64,000 nt of DNA from Sclerodactyla briareus (lineage: Eukaryota; Echinodermata; Holothuroidea; Dendrochirotida; Sclerodactylidae). The first letter of the stretch is position 1. The number at the start of each line of letters is the position of its first letter. The notes under the pieces are model-generated. The model saw only the letters and a program-made list of their open reading frames with translations, had not been told where the DNA came from and ran no database searches. The translations under genes and the position numbers were made by a program. This document shows, in pieces, positions 1 through 11,272 of this stretch. The stretch is from positions 124,001 through 188,000 of the forward strand of contig JAODTK010005165.1 in NCBI GenBank assembly GCA_026419785.1. The letters run 5' to 3'.

Positions 1-954
1 AAAGATACCATGATGTTTTGAGTGTGTGATGGTGTTTTGTCAAAAGTCTGTCTATGTTGTTGGGTATTCGTCCAGGAAGATCTGAAGGAAAACCTGCACC
101 TTTACAAACTTGGGCAAATTGGTAAAGGGACAACTGCAGGAGGTTGAGAAAGAGGATATATGATAGCGGGGATAAAAAACTGAATGCGTCAGGTCCAAAC
201 GGGAATTATAGGACTTCCATTACAGAGTTAAGCCTTTGACGTTTGTGTATTGTGAGAATGTGTATGAGCAAGATTGAAAGGCATCCCATCATGAAATAAT
301 AAATGATAATCATACTTCCACCACCCTGCAAACATTATTTGTGTTCTATGGATTCAAACAATCATTTCACTTCGAAAAAGATTAGTCTTGGGGAGGATTG
401 CTGTAGTGGGTACCATGGTAGGTGTGATGGTACTTTGGTAAGAGAAGACAACAGATCTTCGGCTAAATGTTGACCTATTCAACAAATGAAACAAGAAAAC
501 CTAACATACATTTCCGTGTTGTCCATGTGGATGTAATGCGTATTGTGCAATTGGGTTCTCCAATTTTCAACCTAATGCCCAAACTTGAAGGCCAATAACT
601 CCACATTGGAACATCGCATTGAAATAAGGTTTGGACATATAGATGAAGTCTTCCATTCTCAGGAAAACCTCTGTTGTATCCGAGCCTGCAATTAGCCTTT
701 GAATGGTGTTCTCACTGTTCTGCACATATTATTGCCTCTTGCCATCAGAACGCTGACTGTACACAAGAACAATGTTGAACACTTGAATAGTGGGTATGGG
801 CTCATAGGATTAAACAAAAAGTATCACTTCCCAAAAACGATAGTTGTTAGATGATGTGAAGTTAAAAGGTGTCACATAGCCAACCCGGTTCTCATTGCGG
901 GCGAATGATCTATTCGCCAATCCGAAACACAAGTGGAGACAAAATGCTCGCGTC
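1..954. other. Unassigned sequence, no gene seen
   Basis: I see no coding exon, RNA gene or repeat that I recognise here. Reading frames are short on both strands and no splice-flanked conserved motif stands out. Confidence 0.5.
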
Positions 955-982
955 ACCAGGGAACTAATATATCAGGAGTAAT

Positions 983-1674
983 CATGATAAGTCAGGGCGT
1001 GGCTGGGAAGGGGGAGCATGAAATAAAGGCTGAATGAACTCTAGTGTAATATTAGGCCATCAAACATCAGGCATCTTAGGCCAAGCATTTGTTTGTGTAA
1101 CATTGTATCGCACAGAAATGTGAAAAGGGCCAAATACATGGTTTGGGGTAGTGTAGGGATGGTGTAGTGTCGTGCCAATATCTTAGGCAATATCTGGAGC
1201 GCGAAGGACATCATCATTGGACGAACAACAGGCTAGTTTGAATCATCTGTTTATATACTTAAATATATAAAGAACTATTTCTCTAAAAATTGTGTTTTAA
1301 AAGGATTTTCCACTGTTAGCAGACTGTGTCCAGTAACTCCACCTGAAATAGTACCTGCAGTATGTGCGAACAGATCGGGCAATCAAACGCACACCACGTC
1401 TCATATCAGGATCTTACAAATTTTCAAGATCCCCCCAAAATGGACCATACCACCAAGTTTGGCGGAAATCAGACAAACTGCAAACATGAACTCAAACTGC
1501 CCTTCACCTTTGTGAAAGAATGTAGGCTGGCACTTTAACCAAATTTTGTTCAAAACCAGGAAGCCAGAAGATTTTCGTTCAGATTTCTTGACTGCCAGAT
1601 GTTTTCTGGCTATTTAAGTTCCATTCAGCCATTCTTTCATGTCCTCCTTCCCAGCCACATCATAACTTATCATG
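983..1674. repeat. Foldback repeat with ~58 bp imperfect arms
   Basis: The arms lie at 983-1040 and 1617-1674. The reverse complement of the right arm matches the left closely, sharing CATGATAAGT, GTGGCTGGGAAGG, CATGAAA and GGCTGAATG. The spacer is about 575 bp with no ORF of note. This geometry fits a MITE or foldback element whose outer ends have decayed. I could not find a clean target-site duplication outside the arms, so the superfamily is open. Confidence 0.6.
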
Positions 1675-1700
1675 AGCGGTCATTTCATGAATCGGTCAAT

Positions 1701-2616
1701 AGGTCTTTCTTGTGCGGTAGCATACATGTACAAACCCTTCCCGATGAATTGAACTGAGTTCCTTTGGAGTAACTCTGGGGAAGAATGCTAGAGGAAGATA
1801 GTCCATGGAATCAATTTTGCTGTGAGGTGGCTTCACTGCCCGCTATTGGTATGTGCAGAGAACTTTGCCCTTTCCTATATATACATAGATAGAGAGCAAC
1901 TTCCGGGCAACTCCATTGGAAATTTAGGAGCACACTAATGATAACACATGGAGGTGACTTGTTCACGAACTTAGGTCTTGTGTTACCCGAGCAACAGATT
2001 GTACTGATAAGAATAACACATCCTTTCCCCCAAAATAATGCAGTGCGACAACAGTTTAGCGATAAAGTCTATTGGAGAATTTCCATGGGGGTAAGATATT
2101 CAAAATGGAGTAATTCAAACTCACGTCAATTCAATTTGCTAAATCTTATGGCCTTTACATATATACGGAATAATCCCTTCTAAAAATCGAACACCATTAG
2201 GTTTCACATTCAAGTTTCACGGACATCTATCAAAGGTATCAGACATCGCAGCTATGAAGAGAGGTACAAACAGCTCAAAACTAAATGACACTAGAAGAGC
2301 GGCATGGACGTCAAGACTCATAACTACGTTTATATAATTAATGAGACACCAAGTGTGATATTGCCGATAGATCAAATGTAGGGGAAAAACAAGAAGAGAG
2401 GCCACAGCAGGAGAATTCCGACCAAACTGCAGTAGAATTAGAAGTCAGAAAACATTCTTACTTCAAGGCATATTTGGAAGACTGGAATGAGCGCCAGGGG
2501 GTAGTCACTGCACCCACACTCAACATATTCAAGAGCGTCTAGAGAGCGTATGATCTTCAAGGGTCGAAAAACCGGTATGATTGCAAATGTATACCCATGT
2601 GTATCTGGTGTAGTGA
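1701..2616. other. Unassigned sequence, no gene seen
   Basis: An 81-codon frame starts at 1938 (plus strand), but its product is not recognisable and no splice or homology support is visible. I treat it as a chance ORF. Nothing else is identifiable in this stretch. Confidence 0.45.
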
Positions 2617-2639
2617 ATGATGAGCAGTGATGTAGTCAA

Positions 2640-2755
2640 GATCCGGCAGCCCGCGTCCGAGTCCTCACCATCCGAGTCCCGAGTCCGAGTCCTCCCCATC
2701 CGAGTCGAGTCAAGACCAGTCCTTGAGTCCGAGTCCTAGTCCGGTCCCGAAAGTT
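2640..2755. repeat. Left subterminal CCGAGTCC-type repeats of the hAT element
   Basis: Short degenerate direct repeats of the CCGAGTCC/GAGTCCGAG type follow the left terminal inverted repeat. hAT transposases are known to bind short subterminal motifs, so these could be binding sites; that role is inferred. The same motif type recurs at the right end and at the end of the window. Confidence 0.6.
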
Positions 2756-3214
2756 TTTTCCCTATTGAAACTTGACTGTTAGCGAAAACAAACTAAGAGA
2801 TAGTGTATGGTTTTAAAACAGTTTGATGAAACAGAATGCTGCTTGCCAACCTTCTCCATTCCATATTCTGATGGGTGAAAACAATACGATAAAAACATAC
2901 AAATACGCTAACAGATATAGCTTAGACAATTCTCTGCACAATAATAGGTTTGGAAAGGCGCTAACAACTCTCCCCCTCACGCCCTCTAACTCTGCATCTG
3001 CCACCACGTTTTTACCATATCAAACACAAATGATATCATGATATGTCAATACTTTGGGGTAATATGATATCACAACAATCCAGAAATTGTTGAGCTGCTG
3101 ACAATATTGTCCGATTCCATGAGTACCATTACTACCTGACTGTATGAAATTGGCAAACTTACCACTACAGTTTAACTAACGTATGATCAAGGGATAGCAC
3201 AACTTCACTGTTCT

Positions 3215-3285
3215 TTGTGCGACTCGAACCTGTGACCCTCATGACTACTAGTCTTGTTCGTGGACCACTTCGTTGGACCACCGGC
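3215..3285 (-). repeat. tRNA-like segment with A and B box (SINE head or tRNA relic)
   Basis: On the minus strand, an A-box-like TGGTCCAACGAAGTGG (within 3260-3282) is followed about 30 bases later by a B-box-like CAGGTTCGAGTCGC (3219-3234). I cannot fold a complete cloverleaf by eye, so a tRNA-derived SINE head or a decayed tRNA is more likely than a working tRNA gene. Confidence 0.45.
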
Positions 3286-3760
3286 ACACACCCTGCTGCC
3301 ATGGTATCCTCACAGGAGTGGTCGGGCATTTCCGGAGAAGACCAATGAACTCCATCATGGGAGCAGCAGCCGGGCACGCTGCTGGTCTCAGCAGGAACCC
3401 CCTCTGCTGAAAGGCCCTCTCAACAGGGCGCTGGCTTGCCGGCACTGAGAGGACCCTGGTGGCCCAGGGATGCAGGGCCGGAAAACTCAAGCTTGGCGTG
3501 CTGCCCCTTCCAGAAGGAGATAGCGTCCTGGCTCAGGACCATCTCGTCATCAAAGTACTTGACGAGCTGAGTCCGGGTGCTGTCAACCTCAGCACTCTTC
3601 CCTCCGCTTTTCCTCCGCAGATTCTGGTACTTGGCCAAGCACCGCGACCTTTGCTGGGGCCGCCATCCCTCCTCGCTGCTGTCCAGCATCCCTGGCCCAC
3701 GGTCCCGTTCTCCCCTTGGTCCGCCAAAAGCACTCTGCCCTTTCGCACGAGCCGCAAGTT
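3248..3760 (-). pseudogene. hAT transposase C-terminal exon remnant
   Basis: The minus-strand reading gives the hAT C-terminal dimerisation region. First comes a segment with TQLVKYFDDE and AISFWKGQH (about 3480-3560), then LHPWATRVLSVPAS and PVERAFQQRGFLLRP (about 3370-3470). This order matches the family pattern of a W-K segment, then P-x-L-x-x-A, then VPAS..PVER.FS..G. The two parts lie in different frames; one extra T in the T-run at about 3476-3480 would explain it, by mutation or sequencing error. A plausible splice acceptor (ending ...TTCAATACAG) sits at 3761, so this looks like the last exon. The core expected FS after PVER is degraded to FQ. No upstream transposase exon is recognisable within the element, so it cannot be autonomous. 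Confidence 0.75.
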
Positions 3761-5404
3761 CTGTATTGAATAAGTGAAAGTAAGGTCCTGAGTAAAATAA
3801 TACAAATTATCATATCACTTATGTGGAATGTAATAACATAGCAATTATTTCAATCAATAATCTCTTATTTAAATAGACAGGCTGTTCTTGCATATTCATA
3901 TTTTCAATTTCATTGTGTCCCACGACAACTCCAAACCTACTAATCATATCAATTTAAAATAACTCAAAATATGACATGTTTTCTAAGCCTAACACTTGAA
4001 TCTTGTGTGACAAACTAATTTCTTCCCTTCATTACTAATGCCATCAAATGGTATCATACTATGGCCACTTTTGGTATTATTTTTTCTTTACACATCACAA
4101 AGGGATGACATAGAAGCTCGTTTTGCTGCTTGAACTTGGGAGTTCGTACTATGTAAGTCTGTCACCCAGGATGAAGACCTGAGGGCAGCATCATTTTCAC
4201 TGTCATACCTTGGGAGCATCTTTATGTTTTCATAGAGATTAATTGACTTCAGTACCTACGTTAATAGTTCACATACAACACATTTCGGCGTGAGGAAACA
4301 CAATGAAATGCACGTCGAGCAGGTACGTCTGGGCCTACATATTATGTAATTGTTGTGTTTTTCCAGTTTGGACCTAGCCCAGGCCTAGGTCTCTAAATAT
4401 GTCCAATGTTGAGCTATAGCTCCTCGTATCGGGTTGTTTATTCCGTAACAGTTTGTTTCCGGCGTTTAGAACCAACATACACACCTAGTGTTATGGATCC
4501 ACTGCCACCACACTGGATGAACGTGTGTCAATTGGGTGTAAACTATAATTTAACTACCGTAGTGAACATACCGGAAGATGGACCCGCGGAATGCCTGGTA
4601 AAATCGCTTTGTCCCAATCGTCTCTGTTATCTGGTTTTGCGAAAGTTTACACTGACTACTGCGCTTGGTGTTTTTTTTCCTTTTTTCCCTTTGCATGACA
4701 AATTCTTATGATCGCTATAATCCGAATTTGATTATTCGAGATACAGAAATGGTTGACGATTGTATTTCAGTTCCAAGAGTCGAGATCGAAACAAAAGAAA
4801 TTATCAGCGCGAGTATATTGCGGCCGATTTCTAAAATTAGAACAAGGTAATCATTAGATGGAATGATACTGAGCGTCAGTAACGTGAAACAAGTTTTTTC
4901 CTGCCATATAATTTTGATGTTGGATTGTTTCTCGAATCATTTAATTTTACACTTCAACTTCTAACATTATCATTCTTCCATTCAGCTTTTTCATTATAAA
5001 AAACCTAAAACAAATAAATTAATCCTCATTCGCACTAAAAAACTGACTGCTGGCACAGGCACTACTCGAGCGGCACCAAAGTCGCCGGGAGCAAATATCA
5101 ACTCGCATGCGCTAATTGAATCGACAGCGAAATCTAAATCATCACTTGTAATGGATCACTAAATATACAAACACGTGGGCCGTATTCCCGATGTGGTGCC
5201 GGTGTGACACCTGACAACTTAGCTTCCGCCTTCCGAGCATTATCGTTCGAACTCAAACATTCCCTGCTGAGCCCTGCTCAGTGCAGCTTCGATATTATGC
5301 ACCATGCCACACATATGCACACAATGACCGCGGACATTCAGGTTCAAATCGATGTCGTAATTAGAAAAATTCTTTGAACTGTCCTTTTCAGTATATTTTT
5401 CATG

Positions 5405-5530
5405 CGGTCGCGAAGCCGGTCGCGGGCCGAGACCGCGGACCCAGGGCGGGCCGGTCGATTCCGAGTCCCGAGTCCCTGAGTCCGAGTCCGAGGCCTTCAA
5501 TCGCGGTCTCATGACCGAGACCGGACTCGA
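5405..5530. repeat. Right subterminal GAGTCC/GAGACC repeats of the hAT element
   Basis: Degenerate repeats (CCGAGTCCCGAGTCC, GGTCTCATGACCGAGACC) precede the right terminus at 5543. The block mirrors the left subterminal block and supports the element boundaries. Confidence 0.6.
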
Positions 5531-5604
5531 GTCATCCACACTGCATGATGAAGGGTTTTGAGATTTTGGGATGGTTTAGGTTAGTGAGGGTAGTGGTTTA
5601 GGTG

Positions 5605-7129
5605 CAGTGGTGTTGCCAAGGGGGGCCAGGGAGCACGTTTCCATCCTTTTCGTAAACCTGTGCCCCCCCCCCTCGTGTGCCCCCCCAATGAGAGTGTGGT
5701 TTTCCGAAAAAAATCTGTAGTCAGAATTCGACTCCAGTTTTAATAGACCTGGCTATGTTGTTGTTTTTTTATTACAAGAAAGGCAGTAACTGTTCCAAAT
5801 TTCACTCGAATGCACAACAAGGTACAGTTCGGCTTCGCGCGGGTAACTAGTTGGTGGAATTCGTCCGTTGCTCTCTTCCCCGTCTCCCGCAATCTCCGCA
5901 AGCTCTATGAAAAATGTCCTGCCTCAATTCTGCGGGGGAAGGATGTAAGAGTACACTACATAATCGTGACACTTGTACAAACCAAAAATATTCCGGGTTT
6001 GCATTCCAACGTTCACCGACGATTTTCCCTAGGTGGCTGCAGTTTGCGATGGGCGAGTCTCTTGGTCTTCACTTCGTGGGTTCCGCTGTGATACATTGAA
6101 TTTCCTGGGGGTTTCTGGGATTTGTTACGGAATATTTTGCAATAAGTCTCGTCTGTTTGGCTGTGAGCAGCATTCACGCTGAACTTGAATTCCGCTCCTC
6201 CAGGTTCCGAGAAAGTGGTTCGGGTCCTGGAGTTCACTGATAGTCTTTCAGATGGGGACCTAAAAGGCCGTCCCTGGAAGAAGGTGGTATTGGGTCACCC
6301 TGCCTCGTTGCTCCTCCGGTGGCTCATCCACGACCATATGGCCAGGGTTCCTAGAATGAGCCTTGGGTTGGTTTCCTGAAAACCCGTTAAATCAATCAAA
6401 TCAATCATGGCCCCCTAGCTTATACTTATCTGTGAGGTCAAAATATACAACAACATTCTCATGACCTTGAAAACTAACAATTCACCTCTTAATACCAACC
6501 TTTTCCTGAGCCCTCTTGGCCGTTTTTGCCTATCTCAACCAGCCGCACAATGTTGACTGCATTAAGCCTACCGGCTATCAGACTGCTTGGTTTTCAACGG
6601 GTTTTCTCCATGCGCTATTATATCTTCACAGGGACTAACTACTCTAATTTCCTGTCTCTATGGCATGATTTTTATCATGGTTGGACCGTAGACTAAGCTG
6701 CTAAATGTCCTAAATTTTTTGCTGTGATCGGATTTCTCAGATGTGCCCTGAAATACGTAAAAATTGCGCACTCTGCGCGCACTTGTGAACAGTACTAAAG
6801 AGCCATATTGGTGGACATTCCTGGCCAATAATTCAAGTCGAGCACGTAGCCTGAGTCGGACAAATGTCCAAATTTTTTACAGATTACAAATTTTGGGATC
6901 ATAAATGCCCATGTTGAAGCTTGGTATACGGCACAGCCTAAAACTCCCTGAAAGGCCATTTCCGGCCATCTGGGGGCTTGCCCAAACACCAAAACTTTGT
7001 TTGTACACTACGCTCTTACCTGTGGAGCGCTCCGCTTAGACAGTATTCTTGTGCCCCCATAGAAAATTGTCTGTGCCCCCCCCCGTCCCCTTCCTCCCCC
7101 CCCCAGGCAAAAAGTGTTGTGACGCCCTG
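5605..7129. mobile_element. hAT-like non-autonomous DNA element
   Basis: The left end reads CAGTGGTGTTGCCAAGGGGG. The right end, reverse-complemented, reads CAGGGCGTCACAACAC, with G-runs following both termini on the same relative strand. Target-site copies flank it: TTTAGGTG at 5597-5604 and TTTGAGGTG at 7130-7138, the same 8-mer with one extra G. The C-rich inner termini (about 5663-5690 and 7075-7105) are near mirror images. No transposase is visible. A SINE-like unit (6150-6407) lies inside, so the original element was probably about 1.25 kb. Confidence 0.6.
6150..6407 (+). repeat. tRNA-derived SINE-like unit with ATCA-rich tail
   Basis: An A-box-like TTGGCTGTGAGCAG at 6157-6170 precedes a B-box-like GTGGTTCGGGTCC at 6215-6227. 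After about 150 bp of body the unit ends in AAATCAATCAAATCAATC (6388-6405), a simple tail of the kind SINEs carry. The A-box match is weak and the B-box is good. It lies within the hAT-like element, so it is younger than that element or was captured by it. Confidence 0.5.
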
Positions 7130-7861
7130 TTTGAGGTGTTTGGTAGGAATAACTCTAACATGAAGACCATCAGTCGGTCACCTACTGGTCGCGTGACTTA
7201 TGTGTGCTTACAATGCATTATTTAGGCCATACCGCTCATGAATCTGCCCCTGTATGATACACACACTATAACATCTGTAATTTGAATCTTGACCCTAAAC
7301 CGCACCCCTGGACCTAACCCCTAACACTAATCTCACACCCTTGTCCCATTGGTATACATTATGTTAATCACCCGAAAAACCGACTATATCCTCAGGCATC
7401 CCTTCCGAGGATGGCCATCCAGGTAAACCAGTAAATGGAATCAATGACCTAGCCACCCTTGACTTGAGGTTTACTGTTACATCACATTAGCCTACACTGT
7501 TGAACGTTTGGTTACAAACTGTGTCAACTCACCTGTCTCTCGTGGTATGAAGGATTTTTGGTGCTCTTCATCATCCATTACTTCAAAAAGTGCGCATCTC
7601 CTAAATTATGGAGATCTATCAGGCAGACCCCCGAAAGTATAACTTTAAGGAAGCGAACGGCAGGCCTGTTGCGTGGTCTAGTAAGAAACACCTGTACTCG
7701 ACTAGACAAACGACGGCCTTTTAATGGAGGAAAGTTTTCCCTAGATTCCCTATCTGTAACAAACGACAATCTGCCCATTGAATGCATGCACATATAGCTA
7801 TGGTTTTGTCTGCTGGCTCCTATCATTCCTATAGTGCGCCACCACTACCCTAACCCTTTTT
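7130..7861. other. Unassigned sequence, no gene seen
   Basis: Short overlapping ORFs on both strands (7558-7826) look like frame shadows without recognisable domains. Nothing else is assignable. Confidence 0.45.
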
Positions 7862-9045
7862 AAAGCTGCGGTAAGCAGCTCTCTCAAGTCATCATGTCTC
7901 TCCGTCCGTTCGTTCGGTCGTTAGTCTTTTCGTTCGTTCGTCCGTTTTCTTTTCGTCACGGTATTCCGTACTTCTGATCCCGTACATGCGATCAGGTTGC
8001 CATTGGTGGGTGGATGAAGCATGCCACTTTTTGTTTGCATAGTGTGACGCATATTGAAACTTAGTGGTTGATGAAGTCATGCCCACTGGCTAGGCCTGAG
8101 TTACATTTTTTGCATAGTTTGATCAGATTTTAATAACTCCAATTATTAACCCCAGGTTAGCTGCGCGGGTAAGGCTCTCTACAAGTCATCATTTCTCTCC
8201 GTCCGTTGCGTTTTGTTCCTTCGTTCGTTCGTGCTGTCGTCTGTTAGTTCTCGTTCGTTCGTACGTTCTGTTCGCACGTTCCATTCGTACTTCTGAACCG
8301 TACATGCGATCATGTTTGAAACTTGGTGGGTGGAGGAAGCATGTCACTGGCTAGGCAGAGTTACATTTTGTTTGCATCGTGCGATCAAGGTTGAAACTTG
8401 GTGGTGTGGATGAAGGCATGCCACTGGCTAGGGCGTGAGTTACATTTTTTTGCATCGTGTGACTAGATTATAAATCCAATTAAGTACCACATATTTTTTA
8501 CCCACAGCCCTTCCCATTGACTCTCTTTGAGAAGTGGTTTGTTTACATTATTATTCCATCGAGCTGAGTGCAGGCCACTGGCTTGCTGGTATGGGGGAGA
8601 CTGTTTAATTTGTCTGTCAGCACTGAGGTGGCTGGATCAGGGAATGGGGGGGGGGGAGATATTAGTCCAGTTCTGTGGAATATCTTCTCACGTTCTCATG
8701 TTGTAAGTGTTTGGCTAGACTTTCCATTGTGGGTCCAAGTGTTTTTCAACTTTTCACTGTACAGGCCTTGGAGTTGTGCTGGGTACACATAAAGTTTTGT
8801 TGGTTACATATACTGATATACAGAATGAGTTAGTTGGATGCTTTGTGCTGGGCACATGATAGCAATTTTAGGCTAAATGTGTAGTACAGGTTCCTGCCAG
8901 TTTCAAGGTTATGACGATGTCAGTAAAGATCAATTATGTGCACAAACAATAATTTGATTGTGAAAACATCTGCAGCGATTCGCACAAAGAATTTTGCTGT
9001 CCGCAGCTAATCAAGATGTTTAGACTTGCGCTTGTTATCATCTCG
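7862..9045 (+). repeat. Interspersed repeat with internal CGTT microsatellite, copy A
   Basis: This is one of four copies of the same family in the window (7862-9045 and 9862-10780 on plus; 29290-30175 and 33930-34751 on minus). Shared landmarks in order: AAGTCATCATTTCTCTC, a variable CGTT/CGTC tract, GTACATGCGATCA, TTGAAACTTGGTGGGTGGA, a T-rich stretch, then a far end with TTTTGC(T/C)GTCCGCAGCT. In copy A the first ~295 bp occur twice in tandem (7862-8156 and 8157 onward). No protein or tRNA-like head is visible. The superfamily is unknown; a non-autonomous DNA element is my guess. Confidence 0.7.
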
Positions 9046-9861
9046 AACAACGACTCATATGAAGACCGATCGAAGAACGCGAGTCGAAGAAACAAGTCGA
9101 AGAAACGAGTGACTGAAAAAACCTGTCAAGAAGGTATCTGAAAATAGACAGCACGGAAATTTAGAAGTTTTCAATCACAGGAAATAGCATGAAGTTGGAA
9201 GAAATGTAATATGTGGAGATTGCTTTTAACCGGAAAGACACTATTATTAGCGTAGAAACTGGTGTAACGACTTAACCAACATTCTTTCAACTGTGGGTGC
9301 GTTTTTGTCGTCGTTAATCTCTGTTAGTTCCCAAATATTGACATACCATATTGGTATGTTCATGCCCATATATGAAACAAATAAACAGCAAACTATTACT
9401 GACTAAAACGCACCCTGTCACGAGCTTCATAGCAGACGAGTAGGAAGAAAAGTCAAACTCCGTATTTTTCGATGCCCTCATCCCTATAAAGTATAATTGT
9501 CCTGGGGTACAACAGTATCTTGATCACAGAATTGCACTTTTCAACTAAGGCTACTCCGAATGTTTCTCACATCAAATGGACCAATAACAATGGATACCAA
9601 CTTTTTTTAGGTAAGTTTTGAGGAAACAAACTCGTGTACAATATAATAGCGCGCCTATATGAACCTGTGTAGAGGTGTAGTCACGGAACTTCTGATACGT
9701 CAGTAGCCACGTGGCGGGGGTTACTGACTACTACTAGTCATGATATAGTGTGGTTGAGTAACATGCTCATGATTAATCTGCCGACCTACACGATATTGTG
9801 CGAGGTTTATTGCTTTCTCGAAACTGTTAATGTCGGTGTCCCTGAATTGCCACTTGAATTT
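9046..9861. other. Unassigned sequence, no gene seen
   Basis: Between copies A and B of the CGTT repeat. A short GAAGAAACGAGT-like near-repeat occurs at 9070-9110. No ORF or RNA gene is recognised. Confidence 0.45.
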
Positions 9862-10780
9862 TCGCTTCGGGTAAGAAGCTCCACAAGTCATCATTTCTCT
9901 CAGTCCGTTCGTTCGTTCGGTCGTTTCGTTCGTTCATTCGTTTCCTCTCGGTTAGTTCGTTCGTTCGTCCGTTCGTTCGTCCACGTTCATCCGTAACGTC
10001 TGAACCGTACATGCGAGCAGATTGAAACTTGGTGGATTGACGAAGCATTTTTTGTTTGTCACAGTGTGATTAAATATTATTAAATCCAATGAATTACCCC
10101 AATAATCTTCATTTCGTACACTGAATGGATTCGATCGAGGAAATATTAATTAAATCCAATTAAGTACCCCAAGAAGTCTTCGTAACTGAATGGATGGAAG
10201 CATGTCCCACTGCTAGGCTGAGTGACATTTATGTTTGCAGTGTAATTTAGAATTTTTCAATTAAAAATACAATTTACGTACCGCAATTTCCAACTTCCAT
10301 TGAGCTGCCCTCTGTGACAGGGTGAGAGAGGTTCGTTACTCACTCCATCCCTCTGCAATACCAGTGTTTTACCTTATCTTCAGAAGCGTTCAGGTCTGCA
10401 GCCTAGTTGACAATAAAACCTATTGTCCGGGGACATGATATGTCTCTCAACACATCTCGCTCTAGATTGTTGGCTGCGGTAACCCAGAAAGCGAGTTGTT
10501 TTCACATGTTTAGTTCTGTTGGGGAGGCTATATGTAGCTAATATACAGGCCTAGGAATGATTTTACTGGGTACTTTGTGCTGGCCCTGTTTCGTAATATT
10601 AGGCCCATGTGTATCGACGCCCAAGCCCAATCCATTCCAAGGTTATGACAGATTTCAGTAAACGGTCAATTGAATGTGAATAAACCATAAATGTGGATTG
10701 GTGAAGAACTGCAGTCTATTCGCCACAGGAATTTTGCCGTCCGCAGCTATCAAGACGTTCGACTTGCGCTTGGTCCACTA
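9862..10780 (+). repeat. Interspersed repeat with internal CGTT microsatellite, copy B
   Basis: Same order of landmarks as copy A: AAGTCATCATTTCTCTC at about 9885, the CGTT tract 9901-9980, GTACATGCGA, TTGAAACTTGGTGG, and the terminal TTTTGCCGTCCGCAGCT near 10732-10748. It has a shorter middle than copy A. It and copy A are in the same orientation about 2 kb apart. Confidence 0.7.
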
Positions 10781-10998
10781 CAAGCAGGTAGTCACGGTCT
10801 ACTGGCTTAGCAGGATGTTCTCAGTGCTCTCTCAAGCGATCTTCGCTGGGGCAATCCTCCTGGAATCTGGCAACGCGACCAAAAAATCTCAATCTTCCTA
10901 GCGCTTACTATGGAGACCAGGGATTTGATTGGTTTCATCAGGGAGTTCCTCGTTTGGTAGTATCCCACTGCTTATCACCATCTTACATTAGATTCGGC

Positions 10999-11272
10999 CA
11001 GGCGCGTACCAGAGATTTGTCTTGGTGGGGGGGGGGGGTGGGTTGTGGTCGACACCAAGGAGTGCGCCCTGCATAAGGCCTCACCCCTCCTACTGGCAAA
11101 TAAGACAGTTTATGCCCCTAGACACATGCTGCTGCCATCATTTGCTAGATCCACAGCTGCAAAACCTCTACTGAACTGCGGAACAAATATTCAGTACTGT
11201 GTTATTTTTTTTTTATCACTTGGGTCATGAGTGGGTCCTGATTCCCCCCCCCTCCGCGTTGTACGCCACTTG
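10999..11272. mobile_element. Short hAT-like MITE
   Basis: The left end CAGGCGCGTACCAGAG and the right end (reverse complement CAAGTGGCGTACAACG) form short imperfect inverted ends, each followed inward by a G-run on its own strand (about 11022-11041 and 11244-11253). The flanks GATTCGGC and GCTTCTGC agree at 6 of 8 positions, a possible decayed 8-base target duplication. There is no coding potential. Confidence 0.45.

Larger units (their letters stand above)
2624..5544 (-). mobile_element. hAT-superfamily DNA transposon, degraded
   Basis: Seen: the element starts GCAGTGATGTAG and ends (reverse complement) GCAGTGTGGATGAC. It is flanked by the 7-base direct repeat ATGATGA at 2617-2623 and 5545-5551, close to the 8-base duplication typical of hAT. 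Both subterminal regions are built from degenerate CCGAGTCC-type repeats (2640-2750 and 5405-5530). Between them, on the minus strand, lies the C-terminal end of a hAT transposase (3248-3760) ending near the left terminus, as expected for a hAT 3' end. At 2.9 kb, and without recognisable zinc-finger or catalytic N-terminal parts, it is internally deleted or decayed. The middle (3800-5400) is AT-rich and has no assignable coding sequence. The 3215-3285 tRNA-like stretch may be a SINE insertion. Confidence 0.75.

Noticed and set aside
7270-7350. CCCTAAAC/CCTAACCCC words suggesting telomeric repeat
   Set aside because: Only isolated, irregular words with no tandem array.
9748-10048. Arg/Ser/Val or Asn/Glu/Arg-rich ORFs around the CGTT tract
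   Set aside because: Translations of the simple repeat in different frames.
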